From NCBI RefSeq assembly GCF_000744095.1, contig NZ_JQLI01000001.1, positions 1,116,001-1,180,000 on the forward strand: DNA of 64,000 bases. Direction: 5' to 3'. Source of the stretch: Cupriavidus necator A5-1 (GTDB taxonomy: Bacteria; Pseudomonadota; Gammaproteobacteria; Burkholderiales; Burkholderiaceae). Positions 19,167 to 27,608 of the stretch are shown in pieces. Below the pieces are notes generated by a model. That model was not told where the DNA came from. It ran no database searches and was given only the letters and a program-made list of their open reading frames with translations. A program made the translations under genes and the position numbers. Position 1 is the stretch's first letter. The number at the start of each line of letters is the position of its first letter.

Positions 19167-19916
19167 TTACTCCTCGGCTCGGTCCTGGTCGTCGAGCTCG
19201 GCTGCGGCCTTATGCCAATATTCCTTGTCCTGCCCGGCTGGTGCCCCTGCTTGCTCCCACAACTCGTAAGCGCGCTGCTTGATTCTGGCTTCGCGCTCGG
19301 AGGTCAATTCGTGTTCGTCAACAACAACACCCTGTTCGTCATGATGGATTGTTGTCACATCGTATCCGTCGGCGAGCTGGTTCCAACTGTTGACCTGCTT
19401 CACCTGCTCGAACTGGCGCATCGCAACTGCGATTGCCTCATCCTTGCTACCGTGGACGATCGAAATTCGCATCACCTCGGCGTGTTGAGAATGACCATAA
19501 TGATCGCTCATCTTCTTAAAGAAGGTGACCTCATAGTGGCGCGGCTCAGTTTGACTGCCCCCTACGTCGGATACGGAAATAACACCGATTAAGCGTTGAG
19601 TCTTCCTGTCCAGGACTGCCAGTCGCTGCACGTGGCCTTGAGTCATGAGGATAGCGGCTTGCTCGACTGAATCGTCCGCGAAACAAGTAAGCGGGTCCCT
19701 CGACATCGCCTCCATAACCGACATCTGGCTCGCGTTACGCCCGTCTGCTACCCCGCGCATTGCGATATCGCGGTCAGTGAGCATTCCAATTACCCGCTCG
19801 CCTTGGCACACTGGCAGACAGCCAATGTTATCGTGTTGCAGCTTACGCGCCGCAACGGCCAAGCTTTCCTCCGCCTGAACGAAGGCTGGCGGCTGCATAA
19901 CGTCTCTAACTAGCAT
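19167..19916 (-). CDS. CBS-domain pair protein with C-terminal DUF2934
   Basis: The 249-residue protein has two CBS motifs (about residues 7-57 and 72-122; VRDVMQPPAF, GMLTDRDIAMRG, VEAMSRDPLT, RLIGVISVSD) that typically bind adenine nucleotides, a middle part of about 75 residues beginning RHYEVTFFKKM, and a C-terminal DUF2934-like segment (RIKQRAYELWEQAGAP then EYWHKAAAEL). I know these modules mainly as separate proteins. A nucleotide-responsive regulatory role is likely; the partner is unknown. A small Pro/Glu-rich protein gene lies just upstream on the same strand. Confidence 0.8.
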   Translation of the reverse strand: MLVRDVMQPPAFVQAEESLAVAARKLQHDNIGCLPVCQGERVIGMLTDRDIAMRGVADGRNASQMSVMEAMSRDPLTCFADDSVEQAAILMTQGHVQRLAVLDRKTQRLIGVISVSDVGGSQTEPRHYEVTFFKKMSDHYGHSQHAEVMRISIVHGSKDEAIAVAMRQFEQVKQVNSWNQLADGYDVTTIHHDEQGVVVDEHELTSEREARIKQRAYELWEQAGAPAGQDKEYWHKAAAELDDQDRAEE

Positions 19917-19962
19917 GGGCTGGCCCCCTGACGAGAAAATTCCTCATAAGAGCCACGATATC

Positions 19963-20133
19963 CTAGGAGTCCTCGGGCATTCCGACATCGTGCTGACCTG
20001 GCTCGCGGAGCGGCTTGCCAAGGCCTTCATCGTGCACAGGCGCTTCGCGTTCTTCCTTCTGTGGTGCGTGTTCAGCGGGCGGTACATCTGGGATATCTTG
20101 TCCCTCCCGCGGCTTGAGGATTTGCTGGTTCAT
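19963..20133 (-). CDS. Small Pro/Glu-rich protein, unknown
   Basis: The 56-residue protein begins MNQQILKPREGQDIPDVPPA and is rich in Pro, Glu and Gln with no hydrophobic helix, so probably disordered. The start at 20133 is favoured by GGAG about 9 nt upstream; an alternative start at 20187 would add 18 residues. It ends 46 nt before the CBS-DUF2934 gene. No family is recognised. Confidence 0.45.
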   Translation of the reverse strand: MNQQILKPREGQDIPDVPPAEHAPQKEEREAPVHDEGLGKPLREPGQHDVGMPEDS

Positions 20134-20706
20134 GAACGACTCCACATTGCGGAGCAGCTCCGCAGCTGTGAAGGGTGCAAGCATCATGCCCGAGGATTCC
20201 GAGTCGACATGAGTGGCCCTCGCACCAGGGTGTCATCAATGAACCGACCTTCCATTATTCGGCTCCAACCGTGGTGCTGGGCGCGTCGCGCCACACCCCC
20301 CAAGTGCCACGACGGGTGCCCGATGAGACTGCAGAGACCAGAACAGTGATACCGCTGCTGCCATCGCGGAGAGTTGAAGCTTAGAGCGCGTGCGCATCGG
20401 AGCCCCGGCCCTAAGGAGGGGCTCACAAACCCATTTTTACGTGTATCAATGAGCAGAGTGCCCGACGAGGCCCGGTTCCGCAAGCAGTCCTCGACGCTAT
20501 GTCCGCGACAACTTTGGCCAATGCCTCGATCGTGACCACGAGCGCCTACCTCCACAGGTAGAGGATCCGCGGCACGAGGCTACGCAAGAGCGGAACCGCA
20601 TCGGTTGCGGCCGACAAGTTGTAATGTGCGTTCAGGTTGACACGCCCAGCGTTTCCGCACCGACTGAGGAGCCCTTCCGAGCCTGACGCTCATCCTGATC
20701 GCGTCT
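20134..20706. other. Intergenic region without recognised gene
   Basis: No convincing coding frame was found on either strand. A hairpin with a 7-bp stem (GAGCCCC/GGGGCTC, 20400-20424) is followed about 10 nt later by a short T run and might be a weak terminator. Confidence 0.4.
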
Positions 20707-21029
20707 CTACTCCTCCAGCCAGGTATGCTGTTCCCTGGCCGCGTCCTCGCCGATCTTTGCTGCATGAGCCGCTGCCTGTTCAAGCCAACGTGCATGAGCC
20801 TTGGGAACGACCAGGATCGTCAAACCCAGTCCGTCATCACACGTAGGGCGTGCTCGAGATTGACCGCCCTTGCCGTTCTCCAGCTTGGACAGCATGCCGA
20901 TGGAGACACCGCAATGCCTCGCTGCCTGGTCAATTGGCATCCCTTCCGCTGCGCGGGGTGCTCGAATAGGACGGCCCGTCCCGTGACGAAGGGAAGTCAG
21001 CGCGGAGGCTGCTCGCCAGGTGGTTTCAT
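20707..21029 (-). pseudogene. HTH (XRE/HipB-like) regulator with several frameshifts
   Basis: The C-terminal part reads MPIDQAARHCGVSIGMLSKL ENGKG, a helix-turn-helix, then LGLTILVVPKAH, typical of small HipB-like antitoxin or regulator proteins. Between them the expected AVNLEHALRVMTD lies in the +1 frame, so two compensating shifts are needed. The ATG at 21029 (MKPPGEQPP) is in yet another frame from the HTH. A TATAAT box lies about 9 nt upstream of that ATG. No toxin (HipA) gene follows. It is broken, or an unusually error-rich stretch. Confidence 0.6.
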
Positions 21030-21266
21030 GATAGTGAAATTATACTCCGCAACGTGATAGCTGCCCTCTCTTCCCAATAGGACGGCCTCATACCAGCCAG
21101 CGTTTGCGCGGGCGTAGGTCAAACTTGGCGATTAATTGCGTTTTAATCTCGGCGTATCGGCTGAGGGTAAGTCACTAGTCACTGCGTCTGACGATTAATT
21201 GCACTTCAGAATCAGCTGGTCTTCAGAAGGTTTAGCGGCACCGCGCCCTAGTTTCCTGAAGGCGGC

Positions 21267-21329
21267 GTAGCCCGGCACCCGAGTAACCCGCCTAGCGTCC
21301 GCACAGGACGCTAGGCACCTGCCGGCTAC
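21267..21329. repeat. REP-like nested hairpin
   Basis: Outer arms GTAGCCCGGCA (21267-21277) and TGCCGGCTAC (21320-21329) pair with one bulge. Inside is a perfect 10-bp stem CCTAGCGTCC/GGACGCTAGG with a GCACA loop (21291-21315). The GTAG start and intergenic place resemble REP elements. It lies about 58 bp upstream of the AI-2E permease gene. The rest of 21030-21386 holds no gene; two copies of CGATTAATTGC occur in it. Confidence 0.6.
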
Positions 21330-21386
21330 AACGCTGCGCCGCGGGTTGATTCTCATCGAGAAGGCCAACACTGCGAGCCTTTGATC

Positions 21387-23366
21387 ATGCCTGAATCGAT
21401 CGATCCGCGCCCCGCGAGGCAAGTGGCGCATCTGAAGACTTCCGAGTCCGCCAGCCTCCACGGCCTGGTCAGCCTCGCCATCGGCGTGACCGTCGTCGCC
21501 GGACTCTATGTTGGACGAGAGGTGCTGATCCCGATCACGCTCGCGATCTTGCTCAGCGTCCTGGTAGCGCCAATGGTCGATCTCTTTTGTCGCATCAAGC
21601 TCGGTCGGATCATCTCGGTTCTAGTCGCCGTGACAATTTCAGTTTCGATGATGGTCTTGCTGGGGGGCGTGATCGCCGCACAGATTACGGATCTCGCAAT
21701 TGGCATGCCTCGCTATCAGGCGACCATCGAAGAAAAGATCAATACTGCGCATCGACTGACAATTGGAAAGCTCAGCAGTATGGCCGGAACCGCTGGCAAG
21801 GCATTTCGGCGGGCAACCGTTGATTTGCCGCAAGCGGCTCAAGGGCCCGAATCCGCCTCGCCGCCGACTCAGCCGCCCGCGGCGCTTCCGGTCGAAGTCA
21901 TCGAGCCGCCCCCGACGGCCTTTCATCTGGCGCGGCAAATACTCTCCCCCGTCGTCAGGCCGCTTGAGACCACCTTCATCGTATTCATCGTCACCATCTT
22001 CATCCTGCTACAGCGTGATGACCTCAGGGATCGGGCTATCCGGCTATTCGGGTCGGGCGATTTGCACCGGACCACCACCGCGATGGATGACGCCGCGCGG
22101 CGCCTCAGCCGGTATTTCCTTTCGCAATTCGCTGTCAATGCCGGCGTCGGCGTTGTAATCGGAGCCGGGCTCTTCCTGATTGGCATACCAAGCCCGGTGC
22201 TGTGGGGCATCCTGGCCGCGCTGTTGCGCCTGGTACCCTACGTGGGAATCTGGATCGTCGCTATTCTGGCTACCGCACTCGCCGCAGCAGTCAGTCCTGA
22301 ATGGTCCATGGCGATCTGGTCACTGGCGCTTTTCGTGATCGTCGAGCTGCTGGCCGGTCAGGTCATCGAGCCGATGCTATTTGGCCATAGCACCGGCATT
22401 TCGCCATTTTCCGTTGTTGTTGCCGCGGTCTTCTGGAGCTGGATATGGGGCCCGGTCGGGCTTATCCTGTCCACCCCGCTGACGCTTTGCCTGGTCGTCC
22501 TCGGCCGGCATGTCGGGAGACTCGAAATCCTCGACGTGCTGCTCGGTGACCAGCCGACGCTCACGCCAGTTGAGAACTTTTACCAGCGAGCGCTGGCCGG
22601 CGATCCGGATGAAACACTCGAGCAAGCCGAAATTCTGCTGCGTGACCGGTCACTCTCCTCGTATTACGACGAGGTCGCCATCAAGGGATTGCAGCTTGCG
22701 GCCAGCGATATGTTGTGCGGCGTTGTAACAGCCGCACAACTGGCGCGAATAGAAACTACGGTAACCGATCTCGTCGAAGGTTTGGACAGCTTTGCCGACA
22801 TTGAACCAAATCCAGCCGGGGCTAATGGCCAAACGGCTGCCTCAGCACCGTACATCGCTGAACAGGATTCGCACCAACCGGGTCCCTCCGTCCTCTCGCC
22901 GAGTATCGAAACTTCGCCGGCGAGAAGCGCCGAAGGCCACGTGCTTTGCATAGCCGGAAGGGGCCCGCTCGACGAATTGGCGTCGACCATTGTCGCCCAA
23001 CTCCTCGGAAAGCATGATCTTGATTGCCGGGTTGTCCCTCATGACGCGGCCTCGCGCGCCCAGATGCAAGGTCTGGACGTTATCGTGCCGACGACTGTGT
23101 GTATTTTCTATTTGAACATTGAAGGCATCCCGTCGCACTTGCGCTACCTTGTCCGGCGCGTGCAGCTGCGTTTCCCGGATGCGTCGATCGTCGTCGGCCT
23201 CTGGCCAAGAGGTGATACGGATCAGTGGAGCGAGGCGCTCCAGAGCGCAATCGGCGCCAATCACTATGTCACTTCGGTTGGGAGTATGGTTGACGCATGT
23301 CTGGCCAAGACCAGAGCCGAACGTGCGATCGATCCTGAACTACGTCCCGGCGAGGTGGGAACGTAG
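21387..23366 (+). CDS. AI-2E/PerM family permease with long C-terminal extension
   Basis: The ~660-residue protein has about seven or eight membrane spans in residues 20-390, with the family features PYVGIWIVAILATALAAAV and the VIEPMLFG segment near residue 335. A Pro-rich insertion (about 150-180) separates the second and third span groups. After the last span comes about 270 residues of soluble sequence: a helical part and, from about residue 514, a Rossmann-like segment (VLCIAGRGPLDELASTIVAQ). Transport of autoinducer-2 is shown for few members, so the substrate is open. ATG 21387 is chosen; TTG 21381 is possible. No clear ribosome site is seen. Confidence 0.8.
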   Translation: MPESIDPRPARQVAHLKTSESASLHGLVSLAIGVTVVAGLYVGREVLIPITLAILLSVLVAPMVDLFCRIKLGRIISVLVAVTISVSMMVLLGGVIAAQITDLAIGMPRYQATIEEKINTAHRLTIGKLSSMAGTAGKAFRRATVDLPQAAQGPESASPPTQPPAALPVEVIEPPPTAFHLARQILSPVVRPLETTFIVFIVTIFILLQRDDLRDRAIRLFGSGDLHRTTTAMDDAARRLSRYFLSQFAVNAGVGVVIGAGLFLIGIPSPVLWGILAALLRLVPYVGIWIVAILATALAAAVSPEWSMAIWSLALFVIVELLAGQVIEPMLFGHSTGISPFSVVVAAVFWSWIWGPVGLILSTPLTLCLVVLGRHVGRLEILDVLLGDQPTLTPVENFYQRALAGDPDETLEQAEILLRDRSLSSYYDEVAIKGLQLAASDMLCGVVTAAQLARIETTVTDLVEGLDSFADIEPNPAGANGQTAASAPYIAEQDSHQPGPSVLSPSIETSPARSAEGHVLCIAGRGPLDELASTIVAQLLGKHDLDCRVVPHDAASRAQMQGLDVIVPTTVCIFYLNIEGIPSHLRYLVRRVQLRFPDASIVVGLWPRGDTDQWSEALQSAIGANHYVTSVGSMVDACLAKTRAERAIDPELRPGEVGT

Positions 23367-23433
23367 AACCTGTTTGCCAAGGCAAGGGAAGAATCACACA
23401 GTGTCAGTTCAATAATGTAGACCCGCCTGCGGC

Positions 23434-26094
23434 ATGCTCCTCTCCCGGCAATATCCGCCCACTCTTGCATTCTTTCGTCGCAACTATGCCTGGATGATCA
23501 TCCTGGCGCTGCTGCCAGTGTCGGTGTTTCTGGTGGTGGTGATCACGGCGTTTGCGCTGGGCGTACGTGTCCAGGGGCTCGGTTGGCAAGACGGACTGGA
23601 ACTGGCGCATTGGCAAAGGCTGCAGAACGGCTGCGTGGAAGCCCGCGGCGAACGATTCCGGATCACCGGCTGGCGGCCCGTGACGATCACCGTTGCCAGC
23701 GTGAGCCTGGCCAATTGCCAAGCTGGCGGCGAGGCGCTGCCTCCCCCCTGGACGCCGCCGTTCGATCTCACCATCGACGCACTCTCAGTTCCCGGTTTGC
23801 CGCCGATCGCACTCTTCGTCCGCCAGCGCGAGCAGCGCTGGCAGGCATGGGCAAAGTATCAGCACAGCAGTGCGACCGCGACCTATGACCGCATTTCCGG
23901 GCACTGGAGCGCGCAAGGCGCGATTCAGGCGGCTGACATCGCGCCCAGGCTCCTGGGTGCGCTGACCTTCACGGGCAATGGATTGTGGCAGGCCAGTCGA
24001 CTGGACGGCGATTTGCAGGCGCAGGGGCAACAACTGGGTCATCGCGGTCAGTCCCAACGGTCCGACATGAGGCTAGAGGCCAGCCTCGCCGCCAAAAAAT
24101 GGCATCTGAATGCCGAACTGGCGTCACCATTGACGCTCGGCGGTGCCTGGATCCTGGAAGCCCCGCAAGTGCTACGGGTCAGCGGCAATCTGGAGGGGGT
24201 GGAGTCCCTGCGCCTGGAACTGCGAGCGGCAGGCCCGCAAGGCACCATAGTGCTGACCTTGGATACCGAGGGCACCGGCGTAGCACGCGGCCAGGGCATG
24301 CTGACGCTAGCCGGGCCCTCACTAGCCGGCAGAGTGCCTATTCGCTGGAATCGGCAAGGGCTGGAACTGTTGCCGGCGTCGATACAACTCCCCGAGGGGC
24401 TTCTACTGCGCTGGCCCCGGCCCCTGACACTGCCGCTGGCATTGGCCGGTGAAAGCACAATCTCGGCCGAGCTTCAGTATCGGGATATAGAAGTCAAAAC
24501 CGTCGACAGCCGGTTGGCCTGGCAGCAAGCGAAATGGGGCTGGCACGGACGGCTTGATCTGGCAGGTAAAGCCGCCGGATATGATCTGAGCGGGTTTTGG
24601 CAAGGCCGCATCGAAGCCTCCGGGCTGGCGGGGGAACCAGCCAGCCTCACGGTCAGGGGACCAGATCTGTTGCTAGCGGTGCGCGTGCCGGTGACCGGCT
24701 TCCAGGCGCCGGGCTGGACCACGCGCGCGGAGTTCAATGGCCACTATGGCAATGCCCCTCTCACGGGGGCGCTCAGCGCCAGCTTTGCGCGAGGGCGCTG
24801 GGAAGGTACGGTTGAAGGCGACTCGCGGCTCCCCTTCTATGCACGGGGCGGGGGCCTGAAGCTCGTCGCACCCTGGTTTGGCAAGGACGGGCAGTGGTAC
24901 CTGGGCACTGGCAGTCGCGCAACGATAGCCGGCGGGCTGGTCGGAACGACATTGATCAAGCCGATCGCCGTGGTCGCGACAACGCCTCTGCGCGTCGGGC
25001 CCCAGGGTGTATTCGGCAATCTGGAGGTCAAGGCGGAGGGCGTCGTTGCGACGCGCTGGGCACTGCCTGCCGTCACCGGGAAAATCGCCGTCGCCGGGCA
25101 GCAAGGCAGGGCCACGCTGCGTGCGCCGGCCTGGCAATCCGAGCTGACCCTGACCGCAGAGCTGTCTGGCCACGGAAGAAAAGCCGGAGCGAAGGGCATG
25201 CTGGAGATCAGGACACCGCTGTCTGCATCCATGAGCCGCAGCCTCGGCTTCACCTTGAAGCAAGGCATGCTCCATGGCCAAGGTCGCTGGGAATGGCAGG
25301 ACCACTGGCGGCTGCAAGGCGACATATTCGTGTCCGGACTGGCGCTGGAATGGGGAGGCATTCTGGCCACGGGCGGCGATGGGGCGGCGCATATTGAGTT
25401 GCAGCAAAACGGCGTAACGCTCACAAGCATCGGGCCAGTCATGCTCGCCCAACTGGATGTGGGCACCCTGGTGCGCAACATCCGCATGACGGTCCAATCT
25501 GACTTGGTCACCTGGCACGTCGCCGATATCTCTGCCGACGTGCTGGGAGGCAATATGCACGCCGCTACCTTGCAATGGCCGTCCTCTCAGTTTCAGGCGG
25601 TGACCATTGGGCGCATCAACCTGGCGGAGGTGGCTGCCCTGCAGAACGATCCGAACCCGACCGTTCAACTCGCTGGCCGCGTGGGCGGCAATCTGCCGCT
25701 ACAATTGACGAGGGACTCCCTGGCCTTGCGGTCGGGTTACGTGAGCAACGAGGGCCCATTATCACTCAAGGTCTTGCCATCCGCCGGGGTTACCGCGATG
25801 GGCCAATCCAATCGTGCGGTGGAATTGGCGCTCGATGCCCTGAGCAATCTGGCGATTGATGAATTTGAGGCGCGTCTGAATATGAAACCAGACGGCTGGC
25901 TGGACGCCGCAGTCACCATCAAAGGCCAGAACCCGCAGAAGACCAGCTTGCCAATCGTACTAAACTACACTCACCGGGAGAACGTGTTCGAACTATTGCG
26001 CAGCTTGCGCATTGGGGATGATATCTCCCGGCGGGTACTGAACCGGATGCCTGCAGAAGGCTCGCGCAGCGATGACGTGGAGGACACGCCATGA
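23434..26094 (+). CDS. ydbH: YdbH-family intermembrane phospholipid transport protein
   Basis: The 886-residue protein has an N-terminal membrane anchor (WMIILALLPVSVFLVVVITAFAL, residues 22-44) and a long beta-rich periplasmic part with AsmA/DUF3971-like character. The C-terminal block NLPLQLTRDSLALRSGYVSN and VVLNYTHRENVFELLRSLRI is typical of YdbH. YdbH, TamB and YhdP are the bridge-like proteins that carry phospholipid to the outer membrane in enteric bacteria. It is the first gene of the ydbH-ynbE-ydbL set, overlapping ynbE by ATGA. Confidence 0.88.
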   Translation: MLLSRQYPPTLAFFRRNYAWMIILALLPVSVFLVVVITAFALGVRVQGLGWQDGLELAHWQRLQNGCVEARGERFRITGWRPVTITVASVSLANCQAGGEALPPPWTPPFDLTIDALSVPGLPPIALFVRQREQRWQAWAKYQHSSATATYDRISGHWSAQGAIQAADIAPRLLGALTFTGNGLWQASRLDGDLQAQGQQLGHRGQSQRSDMRLEASLAAKKWHLNAELASPLTLGGAWILEAPQVLRVSGNLEGVESLRLELRAAGPQGTIVLTLDTEGTGVARGQGMLTLAGPSLAGRVPIRWNRQGLELLPASIQLPEGLLLRWPRPLTLPLALAGESTISAELQYRDIEVKTVDSRLAWQQAKWGWHGRLDLAGKAAGYDLSGFWQGRIEASGLAGEPASLTVRGPDLLLAVRVPVTGFQAPGWTTRAEFNGHYGNAPLTGALSASFARGRWEGTVEGDSRLPFYARGGGLKLVAPWFGKDGQWYLGTGSRATIAGGLVGTTLIKPIAVVATTPLRVGPQGVFGNLEVKAEGVVATRWALPAVTGKIAVAGQQGRATLRAPAWQSELTLTAELSGHGRKAGAKGMLEIRTPLSASMSRSLGFTLKQGMLHGQGRWEWQDHWRLQGDIFVSGLALEWGGILATGGDGAAHIELQQNGVTLTSIGPVMLAQLDVGTLVRNIRMTVQSDLVTWHVADISADVLGGNMHAATLQWPSSQFQAVTIGRINLAEVAALQNDPNPTVQLAGRVGGNLPLQLTRDSLALRSGYVSNEGPLSLKVLPSAGVTAMGQSNRAVELALDALSNLAIDEFEARLNMKPDGWLDAAVTIKGQNPQKTSLPIVLNYTHRENVFELLRSLRIGDDISRRVLNRMPAEGSRSDDVEDTP

Positions 26095-26273
26095 AGAAAC
26101 CCGTTTTGCTTGTCGCTTTACTGCCGCTGGCCGCCTGCACGCCTCGGATCGCCCTTGAGGCCCCCAAAGACCCTATCACCATCAATCTGAATGTGAAGAT
26201 TGATCATGAGATTCGCCTCAAGGTAGAAAAAGATGTGGATAAACTCATCAGTGAAGACCGCACATTGTTCTAG
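26091..26273 (+). CDS. ynbE: YnbE-like outer-membrane lipoprotein
   Basis: The 60-residue protein has a lipoprotein signal (LLVALLPLAAC, lipobox Cys at residue 16) and a short mature chain containing PITINLNVKIDHEIRLKVEK, the YnbE signature. YnbE is thought to cap the YdbH bridge at the outer membrane through beta-strand stacking. Its ATG overlaps the ydbH stop. Confidence 0.9.
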   Translation: MKKPVLLVALLPLAACTPRIALEAPKDPITINLNVKIDHEIRLKVEKDVDKLISEDRTLF

Positions 26274-26282
26274 GAGCCAACC

Positions 26283-26606
26283 ATGAAAATGGCGACACGA
26301 TTGATGGCGGTGCTACTGCTGTCTGGCAGTACGCTGGCCATGGCATTGGGCCTGGATAGTGCCAAGTCACAGGGGCTCGTGGGTGAGCAACCAGATGGTT
26401 ATCTGGGTGTTGTCAAGGCAACCCCGGACGCAGTGGAACTTGCCGCGGATATCAATGCGAAGCGCCGCGCGGCGTACGACGCCATTGCCAAGAAGAACGG
26501 CGCCACCCTGGAGCAAGTGGCGATCCTGGCAGGACAGAAAGCCATTGAAAAGGCCGCGCCCGGAACCTTCATCAAGACCCCTGAGGGTCAGTGGATAAGA
26601 AAGTAG
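26283..26606 (+). CDS. ydbL: YdbL family protein (DUF1318)
   Basis: The 107-residue periplasmic protein has a signal peptide (about residues 1-22), then LDSAKSQGLVGEQPDGYLGV and NAKRRAAYDAIAKKNGATLE, both YdbL signatures, and ends TPEGQWIRK. YdbL is proposed to modulate YdbH-YnbE assembly. It starts 9 nt after the ynbE stop with AGGAG in between. Confidence 0.9.
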   Translation: MKMATRLMAVLLLSGSTLAMALGLDSAKSQGLVGEQPDGYLGVVKATPDAVELAADINAKRRAAYDAIAKKNGATLEQVAILAGQKAIEKAAPGTFIKTPEGQWIRK

Positions 26607-27101
26607 TGCTCGGCGGTAGCACGAATACGACCCCGCCCGACTTCTTGCGAATATCCGGTCAGAACCAATTCGAAATTATATGGTCCGGTTGCCGTAATCA
26701 GTCCCGGCAGAGGGATTTTTGGATCTGACTAAGCTGGCGTCAATTTGGATGGACGAGCTTTTGAGGGGCAGGAAGTCTGTAATCGACAAAAGCGATTGCA
26801 TTCCGCCATGGAATCTCAGGGCAATGTTCATCACGGGCCTCCATATCTGGGGGCGGCAAGGCAACTGGCATCGACAACCGAATGGCTCTCTGCGACCTGC
26901 TCAAGGAATGCGCAAAACGTCTATCCCGAGTTAGGACCGAAATATGGCGGTAATCGCGCATGGGGCAGCCCGCAGAAACGGCTTTGCCCACTTCAAAAAG
27001 GCCTTTGCACAATTGGAGAATTGTGAATCATTAGTAGATCAGGCCTTTTTTGTAAAACTCGCCAGAAACTGCATAGAAGGTATGCATCATCCAAAGCGTA
27101 T
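26607..27101. other. Intergenic region, mostly without features
   Basis: No recognised gene was found. Short open frames on both strands have no family look. The nested inverted repeat at 26995-27050 is listed separately. Confidence 0.4.
26995..27050. terminator. Nested inverted repeat, possible bidirectional terminator
   Basis: AAAAAGGCCT (26995-27004) and AGGCCTTTTT (27041-27050) are perfect complements. Inside sits a second hairpin CACAATT-GGAG-AATTGTG (27008-27025). A-tract and T-tract flanks fit a terminator working in both directions between ydbL (plus) and the DUF2141 gene (minus), though it is about 390 bp beyond ydbL. Confidence 0.5.
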
Positions 27102-27608
27102 TCAGTAATGCAATCTAATCGTCAAACTCGAGTTCTTCCCATCGTAGGAGAAGCTGGCGGCGGAAAACGACGGTGCGCTGAGCCATCCTACTGCATTGTT
27201 TGAAAAACCATATCCTTCGGTAGGAATTCCAAGTGCGCTTTTATCCAGCTTACCGTTCATATTTTCATCATGTGCGACCGCTATGGCATATGTTCCTGGG
27301 GGGATTCCTTCAAAATTGCATTGCGCTTGATTATTCTTAACCCTTATTGACATGATATTCCTCGCTGAATGCAGATAGTCTGCAGGGAATCCGACTGGCG
27401 ATTCAAAGAGAGTGCAGGCCACCATGCCTGTGCTGCTTCGAATGCCTAGAATCTGTATCTGAATCGATTGCGAAAAGGCGGGATATGGATAAGATGAGCA
27501 TAGCAGTACCGCAAACCATGTTGCGTAACGAGCCTTCTTCGGCGTGCGGTTCGTGGCGATATTGCCTGCAACGGAAGCCACAGCCTTCGGATCAGTTGAT
27601 TCAATCAT
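27102..27608 (-). CDS. DUF2141 domain-containing exported protein
   Basis: The 168-residue protein has an N-terminal hydrophobic segment (about residues 27-47, ending before PAFSQSI) and a DUF2141 beta domain: GMVACTLFESPVGFP, IPPGTYAIAVAHDENMNGKLD, and ALGIPTEGYGFSNNAVG near the C-terminus. Such proteins are small periplasmic or surface proteins of unknown role. The start at 27608 has GAGGAAG upstream; the open frame extends further but unlike the family. Confidence 0.82.
   Translation of the reverse strand: MIESTDPKAVASVAGNIATNRTPKKARYATWFAVLLCSSYPYPAFSQSIQIQILGIRSSTGMVACTLFESPVGFPADYLHSARNIMSIRVKNNQAQCNFEGIPPGTYAIAVAHDENMNGKLDKSALGIPTEGYGFSNNAVGWLSAPSFSAASFSYDGKNSSLTIRLHY

Noticed and set aside
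20400..20424. Hairpin as a strong terminator
   Set aside because: The T run is about 10 nt away and only five long, so it is noted only as a weak possibility.
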